Assembly (NCBI GenBank): GCA_009782215.1
Contig: WRKO01000007.1
Location: forward strand, 1-64,000
DNA from: Oscillospiraceae bacterium
GTDB lineage: Bacteria > Bacillota > Clostridia > Oscillospirales > UBA929
DNA: 64,000 nucleotides
Reading direction: 5' to 3'
Every line of letters begins with the position of its first letter. Within the stretch, counting starts at the first letter, position 1. Made by a program: the position numbers and the translations under genes. Below the pieces are notes generated by a model that was not told the DNA's origin, did no database searches, and saw only the letters and a list, made by a program, of their open reading frames with translations. Positions 54,505 through 63,463 of the stretch are shown one piece after another.

Positions 54505-57039
54505 ATGGTACTGAAAGCGCAAGCGCCGCGAACGGCGCTGATGAAATTGCTGGACAGCATTTTGGACAGCTCTGTCTTATATTTACACGCACCGGCCGGC
54601 TTCGGGAAAACCATGTCCGCGCTGCTGTGGCTGGAACACAGGGAAAAGCAGGCGCCCGTAAAACAGGCATGGCTCAGCCTCGACAACCACGATAACAAAA
54701 CGTCCGATTTTTGCAGGCGGTTCGCCGCCGCCCTTTCGGGACTGCAACCGGAGAACGCCGCTCTGCGTGAGCTTGCGGCGCACCCGGGCTTTAACACGGC
54801 GCCCGTGGAGTTCGCCATGCGCGCGCCGGGGGCGTTTACCGCGCCGCAAACGCCGTGCTTCTTGGTTATCGACGATTTGCACATCATCAACAACACAGAA
54901 ATCCTGACGGTGCTGCCCTGTCTGTTGAAACGGCTGCCGAAAAACTGCGTTGTGATGCTGCTCAGCCGCAACGCGCCGCCGGACAGCTTTTCCGAAATGG
55001 TGATAAAGGGCGGCCTTTCGGTCGTGGACGCGGCCTATTTGCAGTTTACAAACGGGGAAATCAAAATATTTTTCAATAAAAGCGGGCGGGACATTACCAA
55101 CAAGCAGGCAGAGGAGATTTTCTTATCAACCGGAGGATGGGCAATCGCTCTGCGCGCCTTGCTGCTGTCGGAGAAAAAGTCATACAGCATTGATTTAACC
55201 GGGCAGTATCTTGAAAATTTCCTCAAAACCCACGTATGGGAGCGATGGGACGAATCTACAAGGAAATTTCTAACGCTTGTGTCCGTGTGTCCAGAGCTTA
55301 CGCCGGAGCTGTGTGAACAGCTCACGGCCGCCGACAAGCTGCTGAAAAAATCGAACAGCGCGCAAATCCTGTCGGGCCTTGCCAGAGAAAACGCGTTTTT
55401 ACGGGAGACCGAAAACAATACCTACAGGTTCCATGACTTGTTCCGCGATTTTTTGCTCCATATGCTTGAGGAGAGCGGCGCTCAGGAGGCTGCCGGCCAA
55501 TATAACAGGGCGGGTGATTACTATTTTGGAAAGCAGGATTATTTCCGCGCCGCCGAGTATTATCTGAACGGCAAAAACGACGATGGGATGGCGCGCTGCC
55601 TATATCATATGTATGATTACAACTCCGTTTCCGCTTCGATAGAGGACACGCTTTACATCATACATAAGGCAATCAGCGATTCCGCTGTGGAAAAGCACCC
55701 GTTTCTCTTGGAGGTTCAGGCGTGGGCCGCTTTTGTGGAAGGACGGCCCGACGATTTTGAAAGCTATTTAGACCGATATTATAAGCTGCTGCCAAAAATT
55801 ATACTGAAAAACCCTAGGTCGGTGATTACCGGAATACTTCTGCGATGCATTGATTACAGGGAGCCGTATAACCACATTATGAAATCCGTGGGCAGGATTC
55901 CCTTAAAGGGCATCGTCAACCTCAAGGCTTTTACGCCGAGCATAACAAACAATCAGCCTTACTGGCACCGTTCGGTCAGGGATTTTTCCGAACTCTTCGC
56001 TGACCTCGACAAAAGTACAGCCCTGTTTGAAAAGGGTATAGGCACGATTATCGGCGAGGAGTTTGCCGTAATCAAGGAATGCTTATATGCCGGATGCCAT
56101 TATGAGAAGGGGAATTTAAGCGACGCGTGTCGGCACGCCCTCACGGCGTGCGGGAATATCCCGGACGACTGCTCCGCTGAAATCAGGTTTTGCGCCATGA
56201 TGATGCTGGCGTCCGCGCTGTACGCAGACGGGCAGGAAGAGGACGCGGAGGAGGTTTTGGGCAACATAAGGGGTATGATTGAACGCGACAAAGCATTTTA
56301 CCTGAAACCCAATCTGCGGGCTTACCTGTGCAGGCTCAAGCTGGCGGACGGCGATATAAGCGCGGCGCGGGACTGGCTGAAGGCTCATAAAAAGATTTTT
56401 GACAGTAATCTGTCAATGTTTAAGATGTATCAGTATTCCTCGACCGCGAGGGCACACATTGTCATGGGCGAATACACGGCGGCAATACTGCTTCTGCAAA
56501 AGCTTCTCCTGCTCAGCGAGCAGTACAGGCGTCCGCTGGATGTTATAGAATGCTGCATCCTGCTTGCCGTGGCTTATTGGAAAAAAGGCAAGGGCGGGCT
56601 GAGCGTCGCGATGGATTATATCGAACAATCCGTCCGAACAGCGCAGGAATACGGATATAAGCAGCAGTTCGCCAATGAGGGCGCGGAGCTTGTCAACATT
56701 CTTCACAGACTGTACAAACGCACGGTTCAGAAGGATTACGCGGGAGGCGTATCCAGCATGTTCGCAAAGACCCTGTATGTCTTGGCGCTTTCCGAATCCA
56801 AGCGCACCAAAGGGCTGACGGGCGGCAGGTCGCCTAAAAACCTGACCTTCACAGATAGGCAAAAGGCGGTTATGCGTTTGATGTGCGAAGGCCACAGCAA
56901 AAAAGGAATCGCCGAAAAAATGGGGCTCAAGCCAAGCGGCGTAAAGACACATACTGACCTTATCTACAAAAAGCTCGGCGTGGGAAACAGCGTTGAGGCG
57001 ATTATGAAAATTAAGGAGCTCGGCCTGCTGGCGATGTGA
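54505..57039 (+). CDS. MalT-like STAND ATPase regulator with LuxR-type HTH (copy 2)
   Basis: An 844-residue paralogue of the divergent gene. Walker A is HAPAGFGKT near residue 30, Walker B TPCFLVIDDLHII, then winged-helix, TPR-like repeats and a C-terminal LuxR HTH (FTDRQKAVMRLMCEGHSKKGIAEKMGLKPSGVKTHTDLIYKKLGV). Several blocks align with copy 1 (TYRFHDLFRDFLL against TYRFHDIFHDFLL; PYWHRSVRDF against PFFHRSMRDY), so the pair arose by old duplication. The start is uncertain: ATG 54505 lies 14 nt after GGGAGG; ATG 54481 has no ribosome site and is within 16 nt of the -10. Confidence 0.86.
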   Translation: MVLKAQAPRTALMKLLDSILDSSVLYLHAPAGFGKTMSALLWLEHREKQAPVKQAWLSLDNHDNKTSDFCRRFAAALSGLQPENAALRELAAHPGFNTAPVEFAMRAPGAFTAPQTPCFLVIDDLHIINNTEILTVLPCLLKRLPKNCVVMLLSRNAPPDSFSEMVIKGGLSVVDAAYLQFTNGEIKIFFNKSGRDITNKQAEEIFLSTGGWAIALRALLLSEKKSYSIDLTGQYLENFLKTHVWERWDESTRKFLTLVSVCPELTPELCEQLTAADKLLKKSNSAQILSGLARENAFLRETENNTYRFHDLFRDFLLHMLEESGAQEAAGQYNRAGDYYFGKQDYFRAAEYYLNGKNDDGMARCLYHMYDYNSVSASIEDTLYIIHKAISDSAVEKHPFLLEVQAWAAFVEGRPDDFESYLDRYYKLLPKIILKNPRSVITGILLRCIDYREPYNHIMKSVGRIPLKGIVNLKAFTPSITNNQPYWHRSVRDFSELFADLDKSTALFEKGIGTIIGEEFAVIKECLYAGCHYEKGNLSDACRHALTACGNIPDDCSAEIRFCAMMMLASALYADGQEEDAEEVLGNIRGMIERDKAFYLKPNLRAYLCRLKLADGDISAARDWLKAHKKIFDSNLSMFKMYQYSSTARAHIVMGEYTAAILLLQKLLLLSEQYRRPLDVIECCILLAVAYWKKGKGGLSVAMDYIEQSVRTAQEYGYKQQFANEGAELVNILHRLYKRTVQKDYAGGVSSMFAKTLYVLALSESKRTKGLTGGRSPKNLTFTDRQKAVMRLMCEGHSKKGIAEKMGLKPSGVKTHTDLIYKKLGVGNSVEAIMKIKELGLLAM

Positions 57040-57089
57040 AGCCGTACTCATCTGACATTATCACAGTTGACGGCTCCGATACCGAAGTC

Positions 57090-57149
57090 AAAAACAGAGT
57101 GTCCATACAGAATGAGAAGCGGCTGCTCCTCAATGCTGTATGGACACTC
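57090..57149 (-). terminator. Terminator of tRNA-Arg
   Basis: Perfect 14-bp stem GAGTGTCCATACAG/CTGTATGGACACTC (57097-57110 with 57136-57149), followed on the minus strand by TGTTTTTG. Confidence 0.9.
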
Positions 57150-57152
57150 CCT

Positions 57153-57229
57153 TGGCGCGCCGTGGAGGATTCGAACCCTCGACCTTCTGGTCCGTAGCCA
57201 GACGCTCTATCCAGCTGAGCTAACGGCGC
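57153..57229 (-). tRNA. tRNA-Arg (ACG)
   Basis: A 77-nt cloverleaf with encoded CCA. Acceptor GCGCCGT/ACGGCGC with discriminator G, D arm TAGCTCAGCTGGATAGAGC, anticodon stem TCTGG/CCAGA with loop CTACGGA (anticodon ACG), T arm GAGGG-TTCGAAT-CCTCC. Confidence 0.97.
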
Positions 57230-57244
57230 GTGTGCACAAAGTGA

Positions 57245-57273
57245 AGTATACAGAAAAAACTGCCGCTTGTCAA
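57245..57273 (-). promoter_or_regulatory. Promoter of tRNA-Arg
   Basis: Minus-strand -35 TTGACA (57268-57273), 17-nt spacer, -10 TATACT (57245-57250), about 16 nt before the mature tRNA end. Confidence 0.8.
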
Positions 57274-57361
57274 GCAGTTTTTACGCGAATGTCGCGGCAA
57301 ACATTTGGTATGCCCCGAATGCCCTGCAATAGCTTGACACGACCCGGAGGAGAATTTTCGG

Positions 57362-57390
57362 TTGCGGAAAGACGGCCCTTGTGGTATACT
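57362..57390 (+). promoter_or_regulatory. Promoter of tRNA-Leu
   Basis: -35 TTGCGG (57362-57367), 17-nt spacer, -10 TATACT (57385-57390) preceded by TGTGG (extended -10). Confidence 0.65.
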
Positions 57391-57434
57391 GCAATATGTT
57401 ACGGCTTTGTCCCTGAGAGGGAATGGGTTTTTAC

Positions 57435-57516
57435 GCGGACATGGTGGAATGGCAGACACGTTGGTCTTAGGAGCCAATGGGCAACCGTCCGGGTTCAAGT
57501 CCCGGTGTCCGCACCA
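57435..57516 (+). tRNA. tRNA-Leu (TAG)
   Basis: An 82-nt class II tRNA with encoded CCA. Acceptor GCGGACA/TGTCCGC, anticodon stem TTGGT/GCCAA with loop CTTAGGA (anticodon TAG), short variable arm TGGGCAACCG, T arm CCGGG-TTCAAGT-CCCGG. Confidence 0.95.
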
Positions 57517-57525
57517 CCCATATGT

Positions 57526-57560
57526 CAAGCCCACGCTAAGACGGCGCGGGCTTGTTGATT
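57526..57560 (+). terminator. Terminator of tRNA-Leu
   Basis: Stem CAAGCCC/GGGCTTG with inner CGC/GCG pairing, followed by TTGATT. The T-run is modest. Confidence 0.6.
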
Positions 57561-57624
57561 ATAATACGGAATCTGCTTAAAACGACCAATGCCTTATGGT
57601 ATTATATTCTTGGAGGGCTGATTT

Positions 57625-58242
57625 ATGGAAAAGGGAAAAATTATTTTTCTAAACGGTGTATCCAGTGCCGGAAAAACTACATTGGCGAAAGCATTGCAAG
57701 AACGATTTGATGAGCCATACTATATCATTAACGTAGATATGTTTTTAGGAACGGGTATCATGTTTCCTGAAAAATTTGCAACAAATGACCTTGCAGAATT
57801 TGAGATGTTTGTCAGGACGTTGTCGGGAATGCACCATTCAATAAAGTTGTATTCGGATTTGGGGATGAACACGATTGTTGACCACGTCCTTGTTAATCGC
57901 TTTTTTGATTTAGGCAATCCGAAGTTAATGGAGGAGTGCGTGGAGTTACTACACGAGCATCCAGTTCTATTTGTTCATGTTACTTGCTCTGTCGAAAAAC
58001 TACGACGCAGGGAGAAAAAACGGAGTGACCGACATAGTGGACAAGCAGAAGGTCAACTTGTGCAGTTGGTTCCGAAAGACACATATGATTTGATTGTAGA
58101 TACGTATAACAGTACGCTGGATGAATGTGTTGATGAAATTATTACCACACTGGGATGCCCTGATCGGTTTATGGCATTTAAGGTGTTATGGGCACAGCAG
58201 ACGGCGAAGCCGTCTGCTGTGATGGAAAATGCTACAACGTGA
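57625..58242 (+). CDS. P-loop kinase, chloramphenicol phosphotransferase-like
   Basis: A 205-residue protein starting with a P-loop: KIIFLNGVSSAGKTTLAKALQ, Walker A at residues 11-18. VDHVLVN and FVHVTCSVEKLRRREKKRSDR (LID-like basic stretch) fit the CPT/small-molecule-kinase group, which phosphorylates hydroxylated compounds such as chloramphenicol. Actual substrate and any resistance role are not shown. GGAGGG precedes the ATG. The gene is AT-rich with A/T-ending codons (TTA, AAA, GAT), unlike most neighbours, and sits directly after tRNA-Leu, suggesting acquisition. Its last 11 nt overlap the convergent acetyltransferase gene. Confidence 0.78.
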   Translation: MEKGKIIFLNGVSSAGKTTLAKALQERFDEPYYIINVDMFLGTGIMFPEKFATNDLAEFEMFVRTLSGMHHSIKLYSDLGMNTIVDHVLVNRFFDLGNPKLMEECVELLHEHPVLFVHVTCSVEKLRRREKKRSDRHSGQAEGQLVQLVPKDTYDLIVDTYNSTLDECVDEIITTLGCPDRFMAFKVLWAQQTAKPSAVMENATT

Positions 58243-58726
58243 AATACACTGCGTCATCAATATAGAATAATGGGTCGCCGTTTTCCTCAAAACCACTTTG
58301 TTGCATACCAATCTTTGTCATAACCTTAAAAGATGCTATGTTATTCTTATCGCATCCCCCGTTTATGAACTTTACATGAGCCTCATTAAATGCGTAGGAC
58401 AGTAATTTTTCAGCGCATTGTGTGGCATATCCTCTGTTTCTATATTCCTCGTCTACTAAGAAAAAAATGTGAAGGCGGCCGTCAGTTTTTCCGTCAAGCC
58501 CACACCAGCCTATAATTTCATTCTTACCTTTTTCAAAAACGGCAAGGCATAGATGGTATATGTAACCTGTTTTGTTATATTTGTGATTATCTTGCATATA
58601 CTCAATGGCTTTTTGAGCTTCTGCCACAGAAACAGCACCCTTTTCAAATTCCCACATCCGTGCTACTTCATCAATATCGCTATCCTTAACGGTTCTCAAT
58701 AATAAGTCTTTGGTAAACAGCTCCAT
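58232..58726 (-). CDS. GNAT-family N-acetyltransferase
   Basis: A 164-residue acetyl-CoA-dependent acetyltransferase: ELFTKDLLLRTVKDSDIDEVARMW at the start, NEIIGWCGLDG, the acetyl-CoA loop VDEEYRNRGYATQCAEKLLSYAF (RxxGxA-type), and NIASFKVMTKIGMQQSGF, as in the RimJ/RimL-like branch. The substrate (protein N-terminus, amine or drug) is unknown. ATG 58726 has GGGGG 6 nt upstream; an upstream frame overlaps the kinase gene. AT-rich like its convergent neighbour. Confidence 0.88.
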   Translation of the reverse strand: MELFTKDLLLRTVKDSDIDEVARMWEFEKGAVSVAEAQKAIEYMQDNHKYNKTGYIYHLCLAVFEKGKNEIIGWCGLDGKTDGRLHIFFLVDEEYRNRGYATQCAEKLLSYAFNEAHVKFINGGCDKNNIASFKVMTKIGMQQSGFEENGDPLFYIDDAVYFTL

Positions 58727-58767
58727 ATGTGTAACCCCCAATAAAATATATTGAAAACCCTTACGAC

Positions 58768-60597
58768 TCAGTTCCAATCCTTATGAATCAGTTTCTGCCG
58801 TATGACCACAAGAGTGCCTTCGCCCGGGGCGGACTCTACGCTTACACCGTATCCTTCGCCGAATACCAGCTTGATTCGCCTGTCTACATTGCACAGGCCG
58901 ATATGGCTGTTTTCTTGAATATGGCTCTGCTTCAGGCGTCCCTGAAGCGCTTCTAGGGTATCGGCTGCGATTCCCGCGCCATTGTCACGGATTAAAATAA
59001 GCAGAGCCTTATCCTCCACTCGCGCTTCCAGCGAAACAATTTTTTCATCCCCCGTGTCTCCGGTCAGTCCATGCTTGAAGCAATTTTCCAGCACGGGCTG
59101 GATAACGAACTTCACCGTGCGGTACTCGGTCAGCGCCTCATCAATATCCCAATCGACGCGGAAGAGCTCATTATTACGGATATGCTCAATCTCCATATAT
59201 TTGGCCGCCTGCCGCAGTTCATAAGAGAGGGGGACGATGTAATCGGTTGTGTTGAGGTTTGATTTTAGTATCTCGGAGAGGAGGGAAATGACCCGGATGG
59301 CGTTGGTGTCCCTCTTCATCTGATTCAAAATATCCAGATTGGCGATTTGCAGGGTATTTAGAATGAAATGAGGGTTTATTTGATTTTGCAGGGCAATGGC
59401 TTGGGCTTTTTTAAGCTCGGTCAGCTTCTCTGCCAGCTCATGCTCAATGTGTCGGCTGTGGGTGGTCATTCCCGCGATGCTTTCGGCGATATAATGGCCT
59501 TCGTCCTCTCCCTTAGGCTTTCCTGAACCGCCGATATAGGAAAAGAAACGGATGGTACTTTGGTATGTTTGGAGAGATATGACAAAAGCCAGAACAAATG
59601 CCGCGAGTAGGCCAATCACACTGCTCCACAGCGCAAACGCGAGAAAATCACCTTGGAAGGCAGCTATATCAGCCGCGTCAACGGCGGAAACAACCCAATA
59701 ATCACCGCCTGCCGACCATGTGGACGTGATAACCACCCCGTCGGCATAAGAGGCGGTGCTTGCCGATTGGGACGCGCCGGCAAAGGCGCCTCCGTATAAC
59801 GCGTGCTCCTGAATGTTTGTGTTGAGCAGGGAAGGGTCTGTGGCGTAAAATACCCGCCCTGAGGCGTCCGCCATGCACACGGTTTCGGGTGATTGCTCGA
59901 ACTCTTGATTGACATAGGAGGCGAACAACTCATAATTTATGTTGAACGCAGCCACGCCGAGAGGGTCGTCCGTTTCGCCGATTTCCCTTATCAGCGTAAT
60001 CACCTGACTGGTGTCGGCGCCGGTTTTGATTTCTCGGACGGCAAAGGTATGGTTTTGGCGGTAAACATCCATAAATGAGGCGTCAAAGAAGCTGTGGAGA
60101 GGACGAAAATCCGTCCAAGACAATACATAGCCGTTCTTTGCGCAATACACATAGCTTGAGTCCATCGCCGGGGAGAGTACGGTTCCCTTGAATAAGTCGT
60201 CGATAACCCGGGTTACGTCCGACCTCAGCAGCCTGTTACCGCTTTCTGGATTAGCCTCCGTCGCCGGCTGCGCATGGGAATCGGGAAGGGCGGACACTGG
60301 CGCGTTGAGCAGTTTTTCAAAGTTTGGCGCGTTTTCAATCAGGTAGAAAACCTGATTGACGCCGTTGAAAACATAATCAACAAAGCCGCTCGTCTTATAC
60401 AGGCTATGCTCCTGATACTGCGAAAGGGCGTCTCTCAGATACATCGCATACAGATTATAGGAAACCGCCCCGTATGCGGCGAAAGCCACCAGCACGGGGG
60501 CAACCGCTCCGGCGAAATATTTCAGAAAGGAACTGCGGAAGTGCCGGTTCTTCAGGAGGGCATACAGCAGCTTGAATTTACGATTCATCGTCTTCAT
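58768..60597 (-). CDS. YesM-type membrane sensor histidine kinase
   Basis: A 609-residue kinase. One N-terminal membrane segment (AGAVAPVLVAFAAYGAVSYNL), a large outer sensor domain (about 50-330), a second membrane segment (FALWSSVIGLLAAFVLAFVISL), then the His_kinase domain with LQNQINPHFILNTLQIANL (phosphorylated His in NPHF) and HATPase_c (FVIQPVLENCFKHGL; IRDNGAGIAADT; GLCNVDRRIKLVFG). YesM-type kinases usually sense extracytoplasmic sugars together with a binding protein. The gene overlaps the upstream response-regulator gene by 20 nt and is divergent from an LplB/LplC-type transporter. Confidence 0.93.
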   Translation of the reverse strand: MKTMNRKFKLLYALLKNRHFRSSFLKYFAGAVAPVLVAFAAYGAVSYNLYAMYLRDALSQYQEHSLYKTSGFVDYVFNGVNQVFYLIENAPNFEKLLNAPVSALPDSHAQPATEANPESGNRLLRSDVTRVIDDLFKGTVLSPAMDSSYVYCAKNGYVLSWTDFRPLHSFFDASFMDVYRQNHTFAVREIKTGADTSQVITLIREIGETDDPLGVAAFNINYELFASYVNQEFEQSPETVCMADASGRVFYATDPSLLNTNIQEHALYGGAFAGASQSASTASYADGVVITSTWSAGGDYWVVSAVDAADIAAFQGDFLAFALWSSVIGLLAAFVLAFVISLQTYQSTIRFFSYIGGSGKPKGEDEGHYIAESIAGMTTHSRHIEHELAEKLTELKKAQAIALQNQINPHFILNTLQIANLDILNQMKRDTNAIRVISLLSEILKSNLNTTDYIVPLSYELRQAAKYMEIEHIRNNELFRVDWDIDEALTEYRTVKFVIQPVLENCFKHGLTGDTGDEKIVSLEARVEDKALLILIRDNGAGIAADTLEALQGRLKQSHIQENSHIGLCNVDRRIKLVFGEGYGVSVESAPGEGTLVVIRQKLIHKDWN

Positions 60598-61357
60598 CAC
60601 GAACTTTCAATACCTCGTTCCGATACTCCACAGGGGTACGCCCGGTGTGCTGGCGGAAACGCTTATAAAAATTCTGCTTGCTGAAATACCCTACTTTGGT
60701 GCAAATCTCGAAGATGCGGTAGCGGGGATTCCGCAAGTATTCAATCGCCTTCTCCATTCTGCGCTCGGCCAGATAGTCGGCAAAATGCACCCCTGTGTGG
60801 CGTTTGAAAAACCGGCTGAAGTATGCCGAATTCATAGAAACCAAATCTGCCACACTCTCTAGGGTGATGTCTTCACCCACATGCTTCTCAATGTGTCGCC
60901 GCACCAGCGCAATCCGATAGTCGCCTATCTCCTCCTCGTGGGCGGCGGAGGGTTTTGACGCGGTGTCCGCGGCGTTTTTTGCGTCCAGCATTCGCTTCAG
61001 ACGGGCAAAACAAGTGGCGACACTCTCGTGCGTTACAGGCTTTAGCAGATAGTCGTACGCGCTGATCCGCAGGGCTGTCTGGGCATATTCAAAGTCGCTG
61101 TGCGCGCTGAGGATGACAACAGCGATGTGAGGGTGTATTTTCTGCGCTTCCGCAGCCAACTCCAAGCCGGATTCCCCGCTTCCCAACTGGATGTCCGCAA
61201 GCAGGACGTCAACGGGCCGCTCGCGCAGATACGCCAGCGCGGCGTCTGTGTCGGCAAAGCTGTCTTTTAAGTCGAAGCCCATGTCGCTCCAGCGGAAGAC
61301 GCTCCCCAGCAACTCCCGTATATAGGACTCGTCGTCAACAATAACCAAAGAATACAC
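60578..61357 (-). CDS. YesN-type AraC-family response regulator
   Basis: A 259-residue regulator. N-terminal receiver (VYSLVIVDDESYIRELL; phospho-Asp in VLLADIQLGSGESG; conserved Lys in YLLKPV), a linker, and a C-terminal AraC double HTH (ITLESVADLVSMNSAYFSRFFKRHTG; YRIFEICTKVGYFSKQNFYKRFRQHTGRTPVEYR). GTG 61357 is used because AAGGAGGTGG lies just upstream and the receiver begins right away. It is partner of the overlapping kinase and probably activates the divergent ABC operon at 61570. Confidence 0.94.
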   Translation of the reverse strand: MYSLVIVDDESYIRELLGSVFRWSDMGFDLKDSFADTDAALAYLRERPVDVLLADIQLGSGESGLELAAEAQKIHPHIAVVILSAHSDFEYAQTALRISAYDYLLKPVTHESVATCFARLKRMLDAKNAADTASKPSAAHEEEIGDYRIALVRRHIEKHVGEDITLESVADLVSMNSAYFSRFFKRHTGVHFADYLAERRMEKAIEYLRNPRYRIFEICTKVGYFSKQNFYKRFRQHTGRTPVEYRNEVLKVRDEDDES

Positions 61358-61470
61358 CGTCGCCACCTCCTTATAGCCTCCCATCTTAACTATAAGTCTT
61401 CTGGTTGCCGTTGGCAAGGAATAATTGCCGAAAAGTATAAAAAAGGAACTAAAGGTAAAGGGACAGACAT

Positions 61471-61499
61471 TTACATGGAGTCCAAAATCCTGTTATAAT
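61471..61499 (+). promoter_or_regulatory. Promoter of the LplBC-type ABC operon
   Basis: -35-like TTACAT (61471-61476), 17-nt spacer, -10 TATAAT (61494-61499) with TGn extension. The weak -35 suits activation by the divergent AraC-type regulator. A second TATAAT at 61549-61554 lies too close to the ATG to be likely. Confidence 0.6.
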
Positions 61500-61569
61500 T
61501 TACGAGCAGAGTGTCTGTAGCCTTTCATCTATTGTTCGATTTGTCTGATATAATCAAGGCGGTGAGCAT

Positions 61570-62523
61570 ATGGCGCAAAAACAAGAACTCCTCGGCATTC
61601 CGGCTCGGCCAAAAAGCCCCTTCTGGAAACAGAAAGGATTCCATCTTTTTTTAATGCTTCTGCCCTTTGTTTTCCTAATCTTCCTCCTTAACTATCTGCC
61701 GCTGTACAGTTGGAGACTCGCCTTCTACGATTTCAAGTGGGGACGCCCGGACGAGCTAAACACCTTTGTGGGGCTGGATGTGTTCCGCAGCCTAATCAAC
61801 AACCAGTATCAATTCGAGGAGCTGATGCAGGCGCTTAAAAACACCTTCGGCATGAGCGGTCTCCATGTCCTCACCCTGCCTCTGCCCATGTTTTTCGCAA
61901 TCTTCCTCCATGAGCTGCGCGGCCCTTTCCGCAAAACGGTTCAGACGCTCACCACCATCCCCAACTTCATAAGCTGGGTTTTGGTATTCTCGGTAGCCTG
62001 CGCGGCGTTTACGGTAGACGACGGCTTTGTCAACCGAATGCTGATTCATTTCGGAATCCGGGACACCGGCATAGCTTTCCTTCAATCAGAAAACAATGTC
62101 TGGATGACGATGATTGCTTGGAATCTTTGGAAAACCATGGGCTGGAGCGCCATCATGTATTTCGCTTCCATGACCAATATTGACCCCGAACTCTATGACG
62201 CCGCCAATGTTGACGGCGCCGGGCGCTGGGCGCGTATCCGTCACATTACCATACCCTGTTTGATTCCCACCCTCTTCGTCCTTCTCGTCCTCAATATCGC
62301 AAATTTTGTAAACTGGGGATTGGAGCAGCCGTTGGTCTTTATGAACCAAATGAACAAACCCCACATTCAGACACTGGACGTCTTTCTGGTGACTCAGGGA
62401 ATTACGGGGCGCAACCCGGCCACGGCTATGGCCGTCGGTATCCTCAAAACCTTTGTGTGCCTTGTGCTGGTCTTTGGGGCAAACAAACTTTCAAAGGTTG
62501 TCCGTAAAGAGTCGGTATTTTAA
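61570..62523 (+). CDS. LplB-type sugar ABC transporter permease
   Basis: A 317-residue permease with six membrane segments, beginning LFLMLLPFVFLIFLLNYLPLYSW, the pattern of LplB/YtcP-partner permeases. The EAA loop is IDPELYDAANVDGAGRWARIRHITIPCL. AAGGCGG lies upstream of the ATG. With the next gene it forms the membrane channel of a carbohydrate importer. Like the gan operon it shows no ATPase gene so far. Substrate unknown. Confidence 0.92.
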   Translation: MAQKQELLGIPARPKSPFWKQKGFHLFLMLLPFVFLIFLLNYLPLYSWRLAFYDFKWGRPDELNTFVGLDVFRSLINNQYQFEELMQALKNTFGMSGLHVLTLPLPMFFAIFLHELRGPFRKTVQTLTTIPNFISWVLVFSVACAAFTVDDGFVNRMLIHFGIRDTGIAFLQSENNVWMTMIAWNLWKTMGWSAIMYFASMTNIDPELYDAANVDGAGRWARIRHITIPCLIPTLFVLLVLNIANFVNWGLEQPLVFMNQMNKPHIQTLDVFLVTQGITGRNPATAMAVGILKTFVCLVLVFGANKLSKVVRKESVF

Positions 62524-62541
62524 GGAAGGGGGAATCGCCGC

Positions 62542-63423
62542 ATGTTAAAGCAAAAGATGGCGGCAAAGGATGCTGCTTTCTACAGCGTGTCTTATTTGAT
62601 ATTCGGGCTGTTCACCCTGCTGTGTATATTCCCCTTCTATTACATATTCATCAACTCCATCAGCGGAAACGACCTCTCCCGCTTCGGGCAGATTCTCTTC
62701 TACCCCAAAGATATTCACTTCGGCAATTACATAGAAATCCTCAAGCTGCGCGGTCTGGGGCAGGCCGCGTGGGTCTCGGTAGCACGCACCGTCGTCGGCA
62801 CTGTGAGTTGCGTACTCTGCACCGCGTTTGTGGCGTTCATTCTCAGCCGTAAGGAGCTGATGTTCCGCAAAGCACTTTACCGCTACTTCATCGTCACCAT
62901 GTACCTCAACGTGGGCATCATCGCGTGGTATATCAACATGAACATGCTCGGTCTGACCAACAACTTCTTGGCCTATGTCATCGGCGTGGTCAATCCCTTC
63001 AATCTGGTTCTAGCGAAAACCTTCATTGAAAGCCTCCCTACCCCGGTTTTTGAGTCGGCCGAAATCGACGGCGCGGGAACGATGACGGTGTTCGTCAGGC
63101 TGATTATCCCCCTCTCCAAGCCCATCCTCGCCACCACGGCGGTTTTCACTGCGGTCAACCAATGGAACGCGTTTATGGACACCTACATCCTGATGACCGA
63201 TTCCAAGCTCTATACCCTCCAATACATGCTTTATGAGTTCTTAAACAAAAACAAGTTCCCCCCCATAGATACCAGCGGCATCTTTGACCCCAGCAGGGTG
63301 ATGACCTCCACTTCAATGAAGATGACCATATCCATGGTGGTTGTGCTGCCCATACTTTTCGTGTACCCGTTTTTCCAGCGGTATTTCGTCAAAGGCATCT
63401 TGTTAGGCGCAGTGAAGGGATAA
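62542..63423 (+). CDS. LplC/YtcP-type sugar ABC transporter permease
   Basis: A 293-residue permease with six membrane segments (YLIFGLFTLLCIFPFYYIFINSI is the usual first). The EAA loop is PVFESAEIDGAGTMTVFVRLIIPLSKP and the protein ends FVKGILLGAVKG, standard for the MalG-like partner. It follows the LplB-type gene after 18 nt. Confidence 0.93.
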   Translation: MLKQKMAAKDAAFYSVSYLIFGLFTLLCIFPFYYIFINSISGNDLSRFGQILFYPKDIHFGNYIEILKLRGLGQAAWVSVARTVVGTVSCVLCTAFVAFILSRKELMFRKALYRYFIVTMYLNVGIIAWYINMNMLGLTNNFLAYVIGVVNPFNLVLAKTFIESLPTPVFESAEIDGAGTMTVFVRLIIPLSKPILATTAVFTAVNQWNAFMDTYILMTDSKLYTLQYMLYEFLNKNKFPPIDTSGIFDPSRVMTSTSMKMTISMVVVLPILFVYPFFQRYFVKGILLGAVKG

Positions 63424-63463
63424 CGCCCTTTACGATAAAAACCAAAATATAGGAGGTAGCCCC

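Noticed and set aside
49066..57039. Frameshifts in the long regulators
   Set aside because: Domains run in order to the C-terminal modules in single frames; no break was found.
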